Shown: positions 48,194 to 57,418, counted from the first letter of the stretch. The stretch: 64,000 nt of DNA from Chroococcidiopsis sp. CCMEE 29 (GCF_023558375.1 NZ_CP083761.1:3460501-3524500); one strand, 5' to 3'. A program made the numbers and translations. Notes: generated from the sequence alone by a model not told the origin.

Positions 48194-49215
48194 GTTTGAG
48201 GGCTGAGTGTTAAGTCATTCTCAGGGCTTTTACCGTCACTAATTTGCTCGAAAGTAGGGTGAAGGATGGCTGAGTGAAAGCCTTTCCTAATTTCAAGATT
48301 CAAGTACCGCTGCTGTAGAGTTTGCCACTTCTGCCAAGCCGGGTACCTTGTTTGTGCCAGTTGATGCGCTAGAGTGGGAAGCGAATTTTTAATCTTAGAC
48401 TGCAAGGCAGCTGTTAGAAACTCGGCTAAAACGAAACTATCTTGGATTTGCCCTAAAATTTCTTGGATTGTCTTCATGTCATTGAGATATGCCTGATATG
48501 AAGAACCGTAGAAATCGCTAAATACCTCCATCTGGTAGCGTATGCGCTTAGTTGCTTTACGTAGGCTGTGAAGAACTTCCCCTTGATCTGCCAGTAGTTG
48601 CTCTACCTTCTCAGGTGATTCCTCTAGAACTTCTATTTCTCCTTGCTTAATATCGGTTCCCACTAGCCAGCCTGGATGGAGTAACAGTTTACTGACTTCA
48701 GGTAAAAGCAAATCTGGTAGCACTTGCTCAATTGGCATTTGAGCAACTTCCTGATAAATTGGTTGCTTTAGCCACTGCTTCAAAGACTGCTTAAAAGATT
48801 GATAACGCTTATGTTCTAGCGTATCCTTAACTTGTGCTGAAGCCTGACGGCGCTGCTTATTCAGGTAATCTAGAGCATTTTCTAGATATTCTTGTTCTTC
48901 TGCAGGTAAAGCAGGTTTATATTGGTTCTGGAGTGCTGCACCGAGAACATCTAAATCTCGCAGCGTTCCCAAGGTATGAGCAATTTTGCCAATTCTTTTT
49001 TCTTGGGCTAGCTTCGGCAGGTCTAAAGCTGGAGTAAAACCAGTTATAGCACTGCGGAGGCGACGCATCCCGACGCGCATTTGGTGTAAAGCTTCTGGAT
49101 CTTTGTCTTTTAGTACATCGTCTTCATGCTTGAGAACTTTATGAAAATGTTTGTCAAGGGCTAGGGCAGCCCAGTCACCCAAGGTACTAGTTTTGTTTTG
49201 CGTGTGTACTTTCAT
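48190..49215 (-). CDS. CHAD-domain protein
   Basis: This 341-residue soluble all-helical protein has the CHAD repeat signature in EALHQMRVGMRRLRSAITGF and LHSLRKATKRIRYQMEVF, where conserved His and basic residues bind polyanions. CHAD domains bind polyphosphate in several bacteria. A polyphosphate kinase gene lies 3 kb away on the other strand, which would suit a role on polyphosphate granules. No CYTH (triphosphatase) domain is present. It overlaps the end of the cytochrome gene by 4 bp, tail to tail. Confidence 0.85.
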   Translation of the reverse strand: MKVHTQNKTSTLGDWAALALDKHFHKVLKHEDDVLKDKDPEALHQMRVGMRRLRSAITGFTPALDLPKLAQEKRIGKIAHTLGTLRDLDVLGAALQNQYKPALPAEEQEYLENALDYLNKQRRQASAQVKDTLEHKRYQSFKQSLKQWLKQPIYQEVAQMPIEQVLPDLLLPEVSKLLLHPGWLVGTDIKQGEIEVLEESPEKVEQLLADQGEVLHSLRKATKRIRYQMEVFSDFYGSSYQAYLNDMKTIQEILGQIQDSFVLAEFLTAALQSKIKNSLPTLAHQLAQTRYPAWQKWQTLQQRYLNLEIRKGFHSAILHPTFEQISDGKSPENDLTLSPQT

Positions 49216-49309
49216 GGCGGTGGCGCTTAATCACAGGATTGAATATTGCCTTAGGTAAAGTTAATTATCATCCTGCTTTATACCTAAGCTAAGAGAATAA
49301 AACGAAAAA

Positions 49310-50008
49310 TTATGGTTGCTTAGAAACCAGGGGCGATCGCCAAGGTGGATTCGTTAAATCGAGGGGTTGGGAAACCCACAAGTCATAACGAGTTTTTACT
49401 TCCCCTGTTTCTAGATGCTTGATGAAAGGTTTACTCGTCCAAATTTGGCAGCTACAAATAGTTTTAGGTTCTTGCAACTCACAACCACCTTCTGTCGGTT
49501 GCATCTGAAAAAACTCAATGTGCCAGTGGGGAGGTTCAACAGCAACGTGACTTGGTGCAGATGAGTCTAGCATCGAGTTAGAATGCCGACGATCTAGCCT
49601 AACCGCCATTGGCAAATAATCAATGTCTAGCAAATCAGGTTTGAATCCTTGTTGATGGACAAATGCGAGCACCTGTTGCCAATCGTAGACTGGTGCACAG
49701 TCTTGAGGGCGAATCGTTTCTTTTCCAAAGCAGATTCCACCCCAAAGCCAAACTAGTTTGGATACAATCGCTTCGACACGGGGGCGATCACTTTCCAACA
49801 ATTGGATATCTTCAGGCAACAACAAACGCCCCGGAACACACCACCAATATTCCCACAAAGCATTCGCTTCCAGTGGAATCATGCGTTTGACAACACCTGG
49901 AATATGATCGCGCCGCTGTATCGCCCGGATTTCTTCTAAAGATGCTTGTTGAGAATTTGGCAAAGGCAACTCCATCTTATCCGCCAGAGGATGTTCTGGC
50001 GCAGTCAT
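49310..50008 (-). CDS. Hypothetical protein
   Basis: A protein of about 232 residues, soluble, with no membrane segments. It contains two conserved-looking patches, IPLEANALWEYWWCVPGRLLLPEDI and PPHWHIEFFQMQPTEGG, and several Trp residues. I do not recognise a described family. The start at 50008 is set by cggagg at 50014-50019, 5 bp upstream of the second of two adjacent ATGs; a GTG at 50044 would add 12 residues but lacks a site. It lies about 90 bp upstream of the CHAD gene on the same strand. Confidence 0.6.
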   Translation of the reverse strand: MTAPEHPLADKMELPLPNSQQASLEEIRAIQRRDHIPGVVKRMIPLEANALWEYWWCVPGRLLLPEDIQLLESDRPRVEAIVSKLVWLWGGICFGKETIRPQDCAPVYDWQQVLAFVHQQGFKPDLLDIDYLPMAVRLDRRHSNSMLDSSAPSHVAVEPPHWHIEFFQMQPTEGGCELQEPKTICSCQIWTSKPFIKHLETGEVKTRYDLWVSQPLDLTNPPWRSPLVSKQP

Positions 50009-50170
50009 CATTTCCTCCGACAGGAATGAGTCAAGCTCGACCACAGATAATCTCCCTATTTTGTTATTGAAGATACATTTTCCCCTTTGACTAGAGTAAA
50101 CTACTTCCCTCTACAGGGTAAATCACTCCAGATGGGTTAGCGGAAACACAGAAGTAAAGGGGAGGATAGA

Positions 50171-51265
50171 ATGAGAATTCCTCGAAGGGCAAAAGTCATG
50201 GATAATCCGTCTTTGCTGCATCAAGTGCTCCTTAGATTTGAGGATAAGTTTAAGGATCACCGTAAAGATGTTTCTGCAGTGAGGCTTACACCTGAGAAAG
50301 ATTTATGGCTAGGCTCAGATGAAACCTCAACGATTGAACGCTTAGCTTTTGTTGACAAGCAACAATTTGCCAAACACCAACAATTTCAGGTAGCAGATTT
50401 TATTCAGTTACCATCGGAAGACGAAGAAATTGACATTGAAGGACTTGCATATACTGAGAATTACCTTTGGTTTGTTGGCTCCCACAGCTGGAAGCGCAAA
50501 AAACCAAAACCAAATAAAACTGATTTAGAAAATATTGAAAGACTGACAAAAATTAAATCGGAAGCAAACCGCTATTTGTTAGGGCGCATTCCCTGTGTCA
50601 ATGGCAAGTTATTCAAATCCTGCCCCCACCCAGAAAATCCTGCTCAGGAATTGAGTGCAGCCAAACTGGAAGTAACTCAGCGGGGAAACTTACTGATGGA
50701 TGCTCTAGCAAACGATCCCCATCTTGGCTACTTTGTTGGTGCAACGATTCCAGGTAAAGATAATGGCTTTGATGTTGAGGGGATCGCTATTGCTCAAAAT
50801 CGAATTTTTCTTGGTTTGCGCGGTCCTGTATTACGCGGTTGGGCTGTGATGCTGGAAATCGAGCTAGAAACAAGTAGCCCAGAGGTGTTGAAATTAAAGC
50901 AACTGAGAGAACAGGGGAAGCTTTATAAAAAGCATTTTATTTACTTAAATGGTTTGGGAATCCGGGACTTGTGTTTGGATGGTGCAGACTTGTTAGTTTT
51001 GGCGGGACCGACGATGGATTTAGATGGTCCAGTTAGAGTTTATCGGTTGAAAAATGGAGTGAATCTGCAAGAGAATGTGCTGACCAAACCAGATGTGGTG
51101 CTGGAGATTCCTTATGGCAATGGCGAGGATCATGCTGAGGGAATGACTCTGTTTACTGACTTGAGCAACACACCTTCGCTGCTGGTAGTTTATGACGCTC
51201 CAGCAAAGCAGAGACTGCAGGGAGATACTGATGTCATAGCAGATGTATTCAAGCTGGGTTACTAA
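50171..51265 (+). CDS. DUF3616-family protein
   Basis: A 364-residue protein of the DUF3616 family with segments typical of beta-propeller or esterase-like lipoprotein folds: VSAVRLTPEKDLWLGSDETS, EIDIEGLAYTENYLWFVGSHSWKR and FDVEGIAIAQNRIFLGLRGPV. The repeated DxEGxA motif occurs in three places (the third in NGEDHAEGMTLF). Function unknown. The start is ATG at 50171 with gggaggat immediately upstream. It has no signal peptide, so it is probably cytosolic. A terminator lies about 220 bp downstream. Confidence 0.8.
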   Translation: MRIPRRAKVMDNPSLLHQVLLRFEDKFKDHRKDVSAVRLTPEKDLWLGSDETSTIERLAFVDKQQFAKHQQFQVADFIQLPSEDEEIDIEGLAYTENYLWFVGSHSWKRKKPKPNKTDLENIERLTKIKSEANRYLLGRIPCVNGKLFKSCPHPENPAQELSAAKLEVTQRGNLLMDALANDPHLGYFVGATIPGKDNGFDVEGIAIAQNRIFLGLRGPVLRGWAVMLEIELETSSPEVLKLKQLREQGKLYKKHFIYLNGLGIRDLCLDGADLLVLAGPTMDLDGPVRVYRLKNGVNLQENVLTKPDVVLEIPYGNGEDHAEGMTLFTDLSNTPSLLVVYDAPAKQRLQGDTDVIADVFKLGY

Positions 51266-51485
51266 CCAGAGCACAAAATAGTGGGAGATGCTATCAACAT
51301 GCAGGAAGAAGACAAACACAGCAGGGCAAGATCTAGAGATTTTCAGCAAGAGGATGGCTGAATTGGGTAGAAAACTGTGGCGATCGCTCAACGAAACGAA
51401 TGGGCACAGGGTCTCGCCAATGTAATCTCAACGACATACAGGTATGAGAAAGTATGAGAAATTAGGTGCAGTACTACTTTAGGCA

Positions 51486-51515
51486 AAGCCGCAGTCATGA
51501 GGCTGCGGCTTTTTC
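51486..51515 (+). terminator. Rho-independent terminator
   Basis: aagccgcag (51486-51494) pairs with ctgcggctt (51503-51511), with an 8-nt loop and a T-run ttttt. It lies between the DUF3616 gene and the ribokinase gene. Confidence 0.9.
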
Positions 51516-51559
51516 TTGTCCGCGATTATATATTATGGCAAGACTAATACAAATTGACA

Positions 51560-52507
51560 GTGTTTGAAAACTCAACTGTTAAACCCAGTATCGTAGTCTT
51601 TGGCAGCATCAATATGGATCTGGTTGCCAGGACTCCTCGATTGCCTATCCCTGGTGAAACGCTGGTAGGACATAACTTTTTGACTGTACCGGGTGGAAAA
51701 GGGGCAAATCAGGCAGTGGCGATCGCCCAACTTGGAGTTCCTACCAAAATAGTGGGACGTGTGGGTGGAGACAGTTTTGGCAGCCAACTAATCAATAGTC
51801 TGCAAACGGCTAGGGTACAGACTGAGCATGTGTTAGTCGATGAAGCTGTTAGTTCTGGCGTGGCAGCGATCGCGGTAGATGATGCTGGGGAAAACCAGAT
51901 TATTATCATCCCCGGAGCAAATGGGCGTGTTGATGAAACAGATGTAGCGCGGCTGAAGCGTCTTTTAAAGGGAGCGATCGCGCTTCTGCTGCAATTCGAA
52001 ATCCCTATGAGCGCTGTTTTGTCAGCTGCCAGAGCGGCTAAAAAAGCTGGAGTTACAGTAATTCTCGATCCAGCACCAGCTCAGATGGATTTGCCAGTTG
52101 AACTCTATTCCTTGGTTGACATCATTACTCCAAATGAAATTGAAGCGGGGCAGTTAGTTGGCTTTACAGTGGATGGATTAGAGACAGCAGCTAAGGCAGC
52201 AGAGGTTTTACGCCAAAGAGGTGTAGGAACTGCGATCGTCAAACTAGGTGCTAAGGGTGCTTTCTGTGCAACAAAAGCGGAAACATTTTTTGTGCCTGCA
52301 TTTCCAGTTTCAGCTGTTGACACGGTGGCAGCTGGAGATGCCTTTAATGGGGGTTTAGCAGCTGCGATCGCTGAAGGGCTGTCGTTACGGCAAGCGGTGG
52401 TATGGGGTGCTGCTGCGGGGGCGTTGGCTGCAACCAAAACAGGGGCACAATCCTCAATGCCTGAGCGTAAAACATTTAATGCTTTTCTTCAAGAAAGACG
52501 AATTTAG
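51560..52507 (+). CDS. rbsK: Ribokinase (PfkB family)
   Basis: A sugar kinase of about 315 residues. It has the N-terminal VFGSINMDLVARTPRLPIPGETL and GGKGANQAVAIAQLG motifs and the C-terminal PfkB signature DTVAAGDAFNGGLAAA with the catalytic Asp. It phosphorylates ribose to ribose-5-phosphate. The conserved NMD and GGKGAN agree with ribokinase rather than adenosine kinase or fructokinase. Start choices are GTG 51560 and TTG 51554, neither with a good ribosome binding site. It is probably monocistronic behind the terminator. Confidence 0.88.
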   Translation: MFENSTVKPSIVVFGSINMDLVARTPRLPIPGETLVGHNFLTVPGGKGANQAVAIAQLGVPTKIVGRVGGDSFGSQLINSLQTARVQTEHVLVDEAVSSGVAAIAVDDAGENQIIIIPGANGRVDETDVARLKRLLKGAIALLLQFEIPMSAVLSAARAAKKAGVTVILDPAPAQMDLPVELYSLVDIITPNEIEAGQLVGFTVDGLETAAKAAEVLRQRGVGTAIVKLGAKGAFCATKAETFFVPAFPVSAVDTVAAGDAFNGGLAAAIAEGLSLRQAVVWGAAAGALAATKTGAQSSMPERKTFNAFLQERRI

Positions 52508-52772
52508 CAGCTTCAACCCCGTAATTGAAAAAACTGACATAGCACAATGGAAGTAGGCAATGTCTAAGGGGTGATACTAATTTGGGATTTTAGATTTTAT
52601 ATTTTGGATTGAGAAACCTTGAAGGTACTTACAACAAATTGATTTGTAGCCTACCTAACCGAAGGTTGAATTTATTTCAATCAGAAAAAATAATCAGTCT
52701 AGTAGAACGATTCCTCTTGCAGTCCTACTCCTCCAAGCTGATTTCAATGATATTCATAAGGAGCTTTAACCA

Positions 52773-53150
52773 ATGTCTAAGATTTCATTGATCGTGAAAT
52801 CGCTAACAAAAGCTGCCTTCGCAACTCCCCTGGTGCTAGCGGCAACTATTTCCTATCAGTTAACTACACTGGCACAAACGCCAAGTGCCCCTAACGATGC
52901 CAAGCCTCAATCAGGTTGCATCTCTGGGTATCCTGACGGTACGTTCAGAGGCGATCGCCCTGTAACTCGCTATGAATTCGCCGCTGGGTTGAATGCCTGC
53001 CTAGAAGGAGTGAATCAACTCCTGCCTGCCAACAGAGCTGACTTGGCTACAAGATCAGATTTTGAAGCCTTAATCAAACGGCAACGAGAATTGAATGAAC
53101 AACTGAGAGAACTCAATCAACGAGTTAGTAGCCCACCTGCCAACCAGTAG
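52773..53150 (+). CDS. SLH-domain mini-protein (porin N-terminus-like)
   Basis: A 125-residue protein with a signal peptide (hydrophobic AAFATPLVLAATISYQLTTLAQ), one S-layer homology motif (ISGYPDGTFRGDRPVTRYEFAAGLNACL) and a predicted coiled coil at the C-terminus (RQRELNEQLRELNQRV). Cyanobacterial OprB-like porins have this N-terminal order, but the beta-barrel of about 350 residues is missing. The ATG at 52773 has aaggagc at 52758-52763. It lies 10 bp before the first P450 gene and is thus likely cotranscribed. It may be a periplasmic peptidoglycan-binding protein or a porin remnant. Confidence 0.75.
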   Translation: MSKISLIVKSLTKAAFATPLVLAATISYQLTTLAQTPSAPNDAKPQSGCISGYPDGTFRGDRPVTRYEFAAGLNACLEGVNQLLPANRADLATRSDFEALIKRQRELNEQLRELNQRVSSPPANQ

Positions 53151-53160
53151 ACTTGAACCT

Positions 53161-54525
53161 ATGAAACTGCCTCACGGTCCGCGAACTCCACAATTGCTCC
53201 GGACAATCAAGCTAGTTGCCCGTCCCTTAGACTACCTGGAAACTTATGCTCAGCGCTACGGGGATAGTTTCACGGTAGGAACCCAAAAAGCTCCCTTTGT
53301 GTATTTCAGCAACCCAAAAGCTATTCAGGAGATATTTACGGCAGATCCAGAACTGTTTGATTCTGGTAGAGGGAACAGGATTTTACGATTTTTGCTGGGG
53401 GACCACTCGCTGGTATTGCTCGATGGCGATCGCCATCAGCGCCAGAGACGGCTAATAATGCCCCCCTTTCATGGCGATCGCATGCGTACCTACAGCCAGC
53501 TAATCTGTGATATTACCCAGCAGGTAACGAGTCAGTGGAAAGCGGGTGAGTCCTTCAAGGTCCGTTCATTCATACAAGAGATTACTCTGCGGGTAATTTT
53601 ACAAGCGGTATTTGGTCTGCATGAGGGACCGCGTTTCCAGCAACTGCGGCAACTGATGAGTTCATTACTAGATTCTATTGGCTCTCCTGTAGGTTCAAGC
53701 TTGCTCTTTTTTGGCTCACTCCGACAAGACTGGGGACCGCTAAGTCCGTGGGGGCGCTTTCTGCGTCAAAAGCAGCAAATTGACCAACTGATTTATGAAG
53801 AGATTCGGGAACGCCGGCAGGCGACTTGTTTCTCGGGTAACGACATCTTGACTTTGCTGATGTCGGCACGCGATGACGCCGGTGAGCCGATGATAGATGA
53901 AGAGTTACGCGACGAGTTAATGACACTCCTGGTCGCTGGGCATGAAACCACTGCTTCAGCTTTAACATGGGCATTGTACTGGATTTGTAGTTTACCAGAA
54001 GTCCACGACAAGCTACTTCATGAGCTAAATAGCCTTGGTGAAGATGCCGACCCCAATGCGATTGCTCGGTTGCCTTACCTTACAGCAGTCTGCCAAGAAA
54101 CGCTGCGGATTTACCCAGTTACTTTAACTACCTTCGTCCGGGTACTAAAGTCACCGATGCAAGTGATGGATTACCAGTTTGAAGCGGGTACAGCGCTTGT
54201 CCCTTGTGTTTACTTGGTACATCAGCGAGAGGATATCTATCCAGAACCCAAGCGATTTAAACCAGAACGCTTTTTAGAACGGCAATTTTCACCCTACGAG
54301 TATTTCCCTTTTGGTGGTGGCAACCGTCGCTGTATTGGAATGGCATTCGCGCAGCTGGAAATGAAGCTGGTACTTGCTAGCATTCTGTCGCGCTTTGAAC
54401 TGGCACTGGTTGATCGTCGTCCCGTCAAGCCTGTACGCCGTGGCCTGACTGTAGCTGCTCCTGCCGGTATGCGGATGGTTGCGATTAGTCAGCGTCAGTC
54501 TCAGAAAACCCCCGTTATGGTTTGA
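53161..54525 (+). CDS. Cytochrome P450, CYP110-like (first copy)
   Basis: A 454-residue P450 monooxygenase. The I-helix motif AGHETTAS is at about residue 258, ExxR in ETLRIYP at about 313, and the haem-binding loop FPFGGGNRRCIGMAFA has the ligand Cys near 392. The overall sequence (PHGPRTPQLLRTIKL, DPELFDSGRGN, PPFHGDRMRTYSQLI) matches the CYP110 family found in filamentous and some unicellular cyanobacteria. Known members oxidise fatty acids, alkanes or sesquiterpenes. Soluble, with no membrane anchor. It has a close paralogue 50 bp downstream and probably shares its transcript. Confidence 0.92.
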   Translation: MKLPHGPRTPQLLRTIKLVARPLDYLETYAQRYGDSFTVGTQKAPFVYFSNPKAIQEIFTADPELFDSGRGNRILRFLLGDHSLVLLDGDRHQRQRRLIMPPFHGDRMRTYSQLICDITQQVTSQWKAGESFKVRSFIQEITLRVILQAVFGLHEGPRFQQLRQLMSSLLDSIGSPVGSSLLFFGSLRQDWGPLSPWGRFLRQKQQIDQLIYEEIRERRQATCFSGNDILTLLMSARDDAGEPMIDEELRDELMTLLVAGHETTASALTWALYWICSLPEVHDKLLHELNSLGEDADPNAIARLPYLTAVCQETLRIYPVTLTTFVRVLKSPMQVMDYQFEAGTALVPCVYLVHQREDIYPEPKRFKPERFLERQFSPYEYFPFGGGNRRCIGMAFAQLEMKLVLASILSRFELALVDRRPVKPVRRGLTVAAPAGMRMVAISQRQSQKTPVMV

Positions 54526-54577
54526 ATCCCTTACTAGTTAAAACTTGGTATTAAAAAAGTTTAGGAGATCGGCTGCA

Positions 54578-55951
54578 ATGAAACTCCCTGATGGTCCAAG
54601 CGATCCATTACTAATCCGCAGGATAAGGACATTCCATTGGATTCTTCGTCCCTTGGAAGTGCTAGAGGATCTGACAAAACGCTATGGTGAAACCTTTGTC
54701 GTGTCGAAAAATACATCGCCTCTGGTTGTTTACTTTAGCAATCCCAAGGCGATTCAGCAGATTTTTACTGCCGACCCAGAGCTATTTGAGATTGGTAGTG
54801 GGAATGATATTTTACTCCCCCTGCTGGGCAAACACTCAATGATCTTACTCGACGGCGATCACCATCAACGTCAAAGACGGCTGTTAATGCCTCCCTTTCA
54901 TGGCGATCGCATGCGTACCTATGGGCAGTTGATTTGTAGCATCACTAAACAAGTAATCAGTCAGTGGAGAGTTGGCGAATCCTTCCTTGTCCGTGCGTCC
55001 ATGCAAGAGATCTCCCTGCGAGTCATCCTCAGCGCCATTTTTGGTCTACATGAGGGAGAGCGGTTTGACCAACTTAGGCAACTGCTCACATCGATGTTAG
55101 ACTCGCTTAGCTCCCCCTTGAGTTCTACCTTGCTGTTCTTTCCCTCACTGCAAAAGGATTGGGGACCACTGAGTCCGTGGGGACGCTTCCTGCAGATCAA
55201 ACAGCAAGTCGATCGACTGATATATGCTGAAATTCAGGCAAGGAGAGAGCAAGCTGATCCCAACCGTGACGATATCCTCACCTTGCTACTAGGAGCGCGC
55301 GATCAGACAGGTCAGCCAATGACCGATGAGGAGTTACGCGATGAACTGCTGACACTGCTGTTTGCCGGTCATGAAACTACAGCTTCTGCCTTAGCATGGG
55401 CATTATACTGGATCGACCATCTGCCTGAAGTTCAAGACAAATTGTTGTACGAACTCACTACTCTCCCTCCGGACACAGACCCCAGCGCCATTGCCCGACT
55501 GCCCTATTTGAGTGCAGTTTGTTCCGAGACACTGCGGATCTACCCAATTGCCCTAACTCCCTTCCCGCGAATTTTGAAGTCACCGATGGAGATTATGGGC
55601 TATCAGCTTGAGCCAGGTACGATCCTACTCCTTTCTACCTACTTAACCCACCAACGAGAGGATATCTACCCAGAACCTAAGCAGTTTAACCCAGAGCGGT
55701 TCTTACAGAGACAATTTTCACCCTATGAGTATTTGCCGTTTGGTGGCAGCAACCGTCGCTGTATTGGGCTTGCCTTTGCTCAGTTTGAAATGAAATTAGT
55801 ACTAGCGACCATTCTGTCACACTACAAACTCAATCTGGTTAGTAACCGTCCCATCAAGCCAACCCGGCGTGGATTAACTCTCGCTCCTCCGGGAAATATG
55901 CGGATGGTTGTCACGCAGCATCGGCAGCAGAAGACCCCCATCCTGGTTTAG
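54578..55951 (+). CDS. Cytochrome P450, CYP110-like (second copy)
   Basis: This 457-residue paralogue of the preceding gene matches it over the full length, including PDGPSDPLLIRRIR, PPFHGDRMRTYGQLI, AGHETTAS, SETLRIYPIAL and LPFGGSNRRCIGLAFA. It is clearly a tandem duplicate, with differences in the substrate-recognition regions (for example EIGSGNDILLPLLGKHS). The ATG at 54578 is preceded by ttaggagatc; 11 in-frame codons upstream are not needed. An IS5-family element begins 6 bp after the stop, so the downstream neighbour may have been lost or moved. Confidence 0.92.
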   Translation: MKLPDGPSDPLLIRRIRTFHWILRPLEVLEDLTKRYGETFVVSKNTSPLVVYFSNPKAIQQIFTADPELFEIGSGNDILLPLLGKHSMILLDGDHHQRQRRLLMPPFHGDRMRTYGQLICSITKQVISQWRVGESFLVRASMQEISLRVILSAIFGLHEGERFDQLRQLLTSMLDSLSSPLSSTLLFFPSLQKDWGPLSPWGRFLQIKQQVDRLIYAEIQARREQADPNRDDILTLLLGARDQTGQPMTDEELRDELLTLLFAGHETTASALAWALYWIDHLPEVQDKLLYELTTLPPDTDPSAIARLPYLSAVCSETLRIYPIALTPFPRILKSPMEIMGYQLEPGTILLLSTYLTHQREDIYPEPKQFNPERFLQRQFSPYEYLPFGGSNRRCIGLAFAQFEMKLVLATILSHYKLNLVSNRPIKPTRRGLTLAPPGNMRMVVTQHRQQKTPILV

Positions 55952-55957
55952 TTTATA

Positions 55958-56855
55958 GAAGCCATTTGACATCTATCCATTTGATAGCCGTTTGAGCATC
56001 AGTCTGAGCAAACAAAGGTTGAGTTTAGCTGTGGCATTGACCAACGTTTTCTCAAAGTTTTTGACCAAACTCTTACATCGTTCCATCCAAGAATTAGACC
56101 GCTCAATCACCCATCGGGTTGCTACTCGAACAAATCCAGAGTGACCTTGGGCTGCCTTTTCGGCTTTCGTGGGCTTGGGTGCCAGTTCAAACCTGAGCTT
56201 GGTCATCATCTGAGGATAAAGTTTTTGTAGGGCAGCGGTGATGGTGTTTGGGTGATAGCCATGGTCGAGCAAAATGGTGATTTTGGGGACGTTGACGGGC
56301 TTGGCTCGAAAGTAATCCAGGTGATTGCTTAGCAGTTCAATCAAGCCTTGGTCATCGGACACATTAGCAGGAGTGCAGTGGGTAAAAAACGGCAACCCTA
56401 GAGGATCGACGGCGAGATGGCGTTTGATGCCATTAGTGCATTTGTAATGGCAGAACCCTTTGGACTCGATACTAGCACTACAGGTGTTTTTCACCGCTTG
56501 TGAGTCAACGATTAGTAACCGCGTCCATTTTTGTTTTTTTTGACATGTTGCCGCACCTGCGAATGCAATCTCGTCATTATCTGTTCGAGAACGCCATCCG
56601 CACGCCACTGCTTGTAATGCCAGAATACCGTCGAGTAGGGTGGCAAGTCTTTGGGCAGGTCACCCCAATTACAACCATTCTTAAGTTGATAAAAGACGCC
56701 ATCCAAGATTTGCCGCTTTGTCCAGCAAGGTGGCCTGGTTTTCTTCTTTTGGGGCACTAATGGCTCGATGAGCTCCCACTCTTTGTCAGTTAAGCTGCTG
56801 GAGTACGGCATTTATTTCTGATCTTAGCTTTTCATTAGAGATCTCAAATAGGTTC
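55958..56855 (-). mobile_element. IS5-family insertion sequence
   Basis: About 898 bp. Imperfect terminal inverted repeats run from gaagccatttgacatct at the left end to its partner gaacctatttgagatct at the right (complement). TATA flanks the element on both sides (55954-55957 and 56856-56859), consistent with a 4-bp target duplication. The right TATA is also the first four bases of a miniature element. The element codes for a transposase in two overlapping frames. Confidence 0.85.
55973..56811 (-). CDS. IS5-family transposase made by frameshift (orfA + orfB)
   Basis: Two frames join into one transposase. OrfA (56512-56811, 99 residues) has the N-terminal domain with LTDKEWELIEPLVPQ and GCNWGDLPKDLPPYSTVFWHYKQW. 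OrfB (55973-56608) contains the DDE core: LLIVDSQAVKN (first Asp), ILLDHGYHP (second Asp) and RWVIERSNSWMERCK (Glu). The frames overlap at an A-run (A AAA AAC in the orfA frame), at about 56525-56540, and a -1 shift there gives the fusion. This is a standard arrangement in the IS5/IS427 groups. The gene appears able to make an active enzyme. Confidence 0.88.
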
Positions 56856-56948
56856 TATAGCAATCTAATTTGATTTGTGGGGCAGGCTTCCAGCCTGCAC
56901 AGGCAAGATGCCCATCCTACATCTCACAATTTATTTAGGATTGCTATA
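56856..56948. repeat. Miniature inverted-repeat element, copy 3
   Basis: About 93 bp with terminal inverted repeats tatagcaatc and gattgctata, in the same orientation as copies 1 and 4. It adjoins the right end of the IS5-family element, whose target TATA is its first four bases. Confidence 0.85.
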
Positions 56949-56979
56949 GCAATGTCTCATATGAAATCCGCTTAAATGA

Positions 56980-57300
56980 CTGTAAGATCTCGCCCTCGCC
57001 CCCTACCCCTCTCCCAAACTTGGGAGAGGAGTGCCGGAGGCGGGGTGAGGGCTGCCAAATCATGGGCAATCAACCGGATTTGATATCAAACCTAAACTAA
57101 ACTTAGTCATCTTACCTAAAACTTTTCTTTTTCCACAAATTTGTTAAACATTTTTGCTTAGCTTGTTGCACGAATACTTAGCAATAAATTTGCGACTAGA
57201 GCAGGCAGGATGCCTACCCCACTGACTAAATTAGTGCATTGTGGGGTCGGCTTCTAGTCCGCCTTGTTTTCACTTTTTTTATGTCTACCTACTTAGTAGC
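56980..57300. repeat. Intergenic repeat region
   Basis: The region contains a hairpin repeat cctctcccaaacttgggagagg (near 57006-57030) in a CT/AG-rich context, and another repeat, related in words to the miniature elements, near 57195-57270 (gagcaggcaggatgcc, ccccactgactaaattag, gtggggtcggcttc). No gene is present. Confidence 0.6.
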
Positions 57301-57325
57301 CAAATAAAGTATTGCTATAGAGATG

Positions 57326-57418
57326 TATAGCAATCTGATTTGATTTGTGAGGCAGGCTTCCAGCCTGTACAGGCAAGATGCCCATCCTACATCTCACAAC
57401 TTATTTAGGATTGCTATA
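57326..57418. repeat. Miniature inverted-repeat element, copy 4
   Basis: About 93 bp between tatagcaatc and gattgctata, with the same interior as the other copies. It lies in the upstream region of cydA, 248 bp before the start codon. Two copies in the same 560-bp gap suggest that this gap is a permissive site. Confidence 0.85.
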
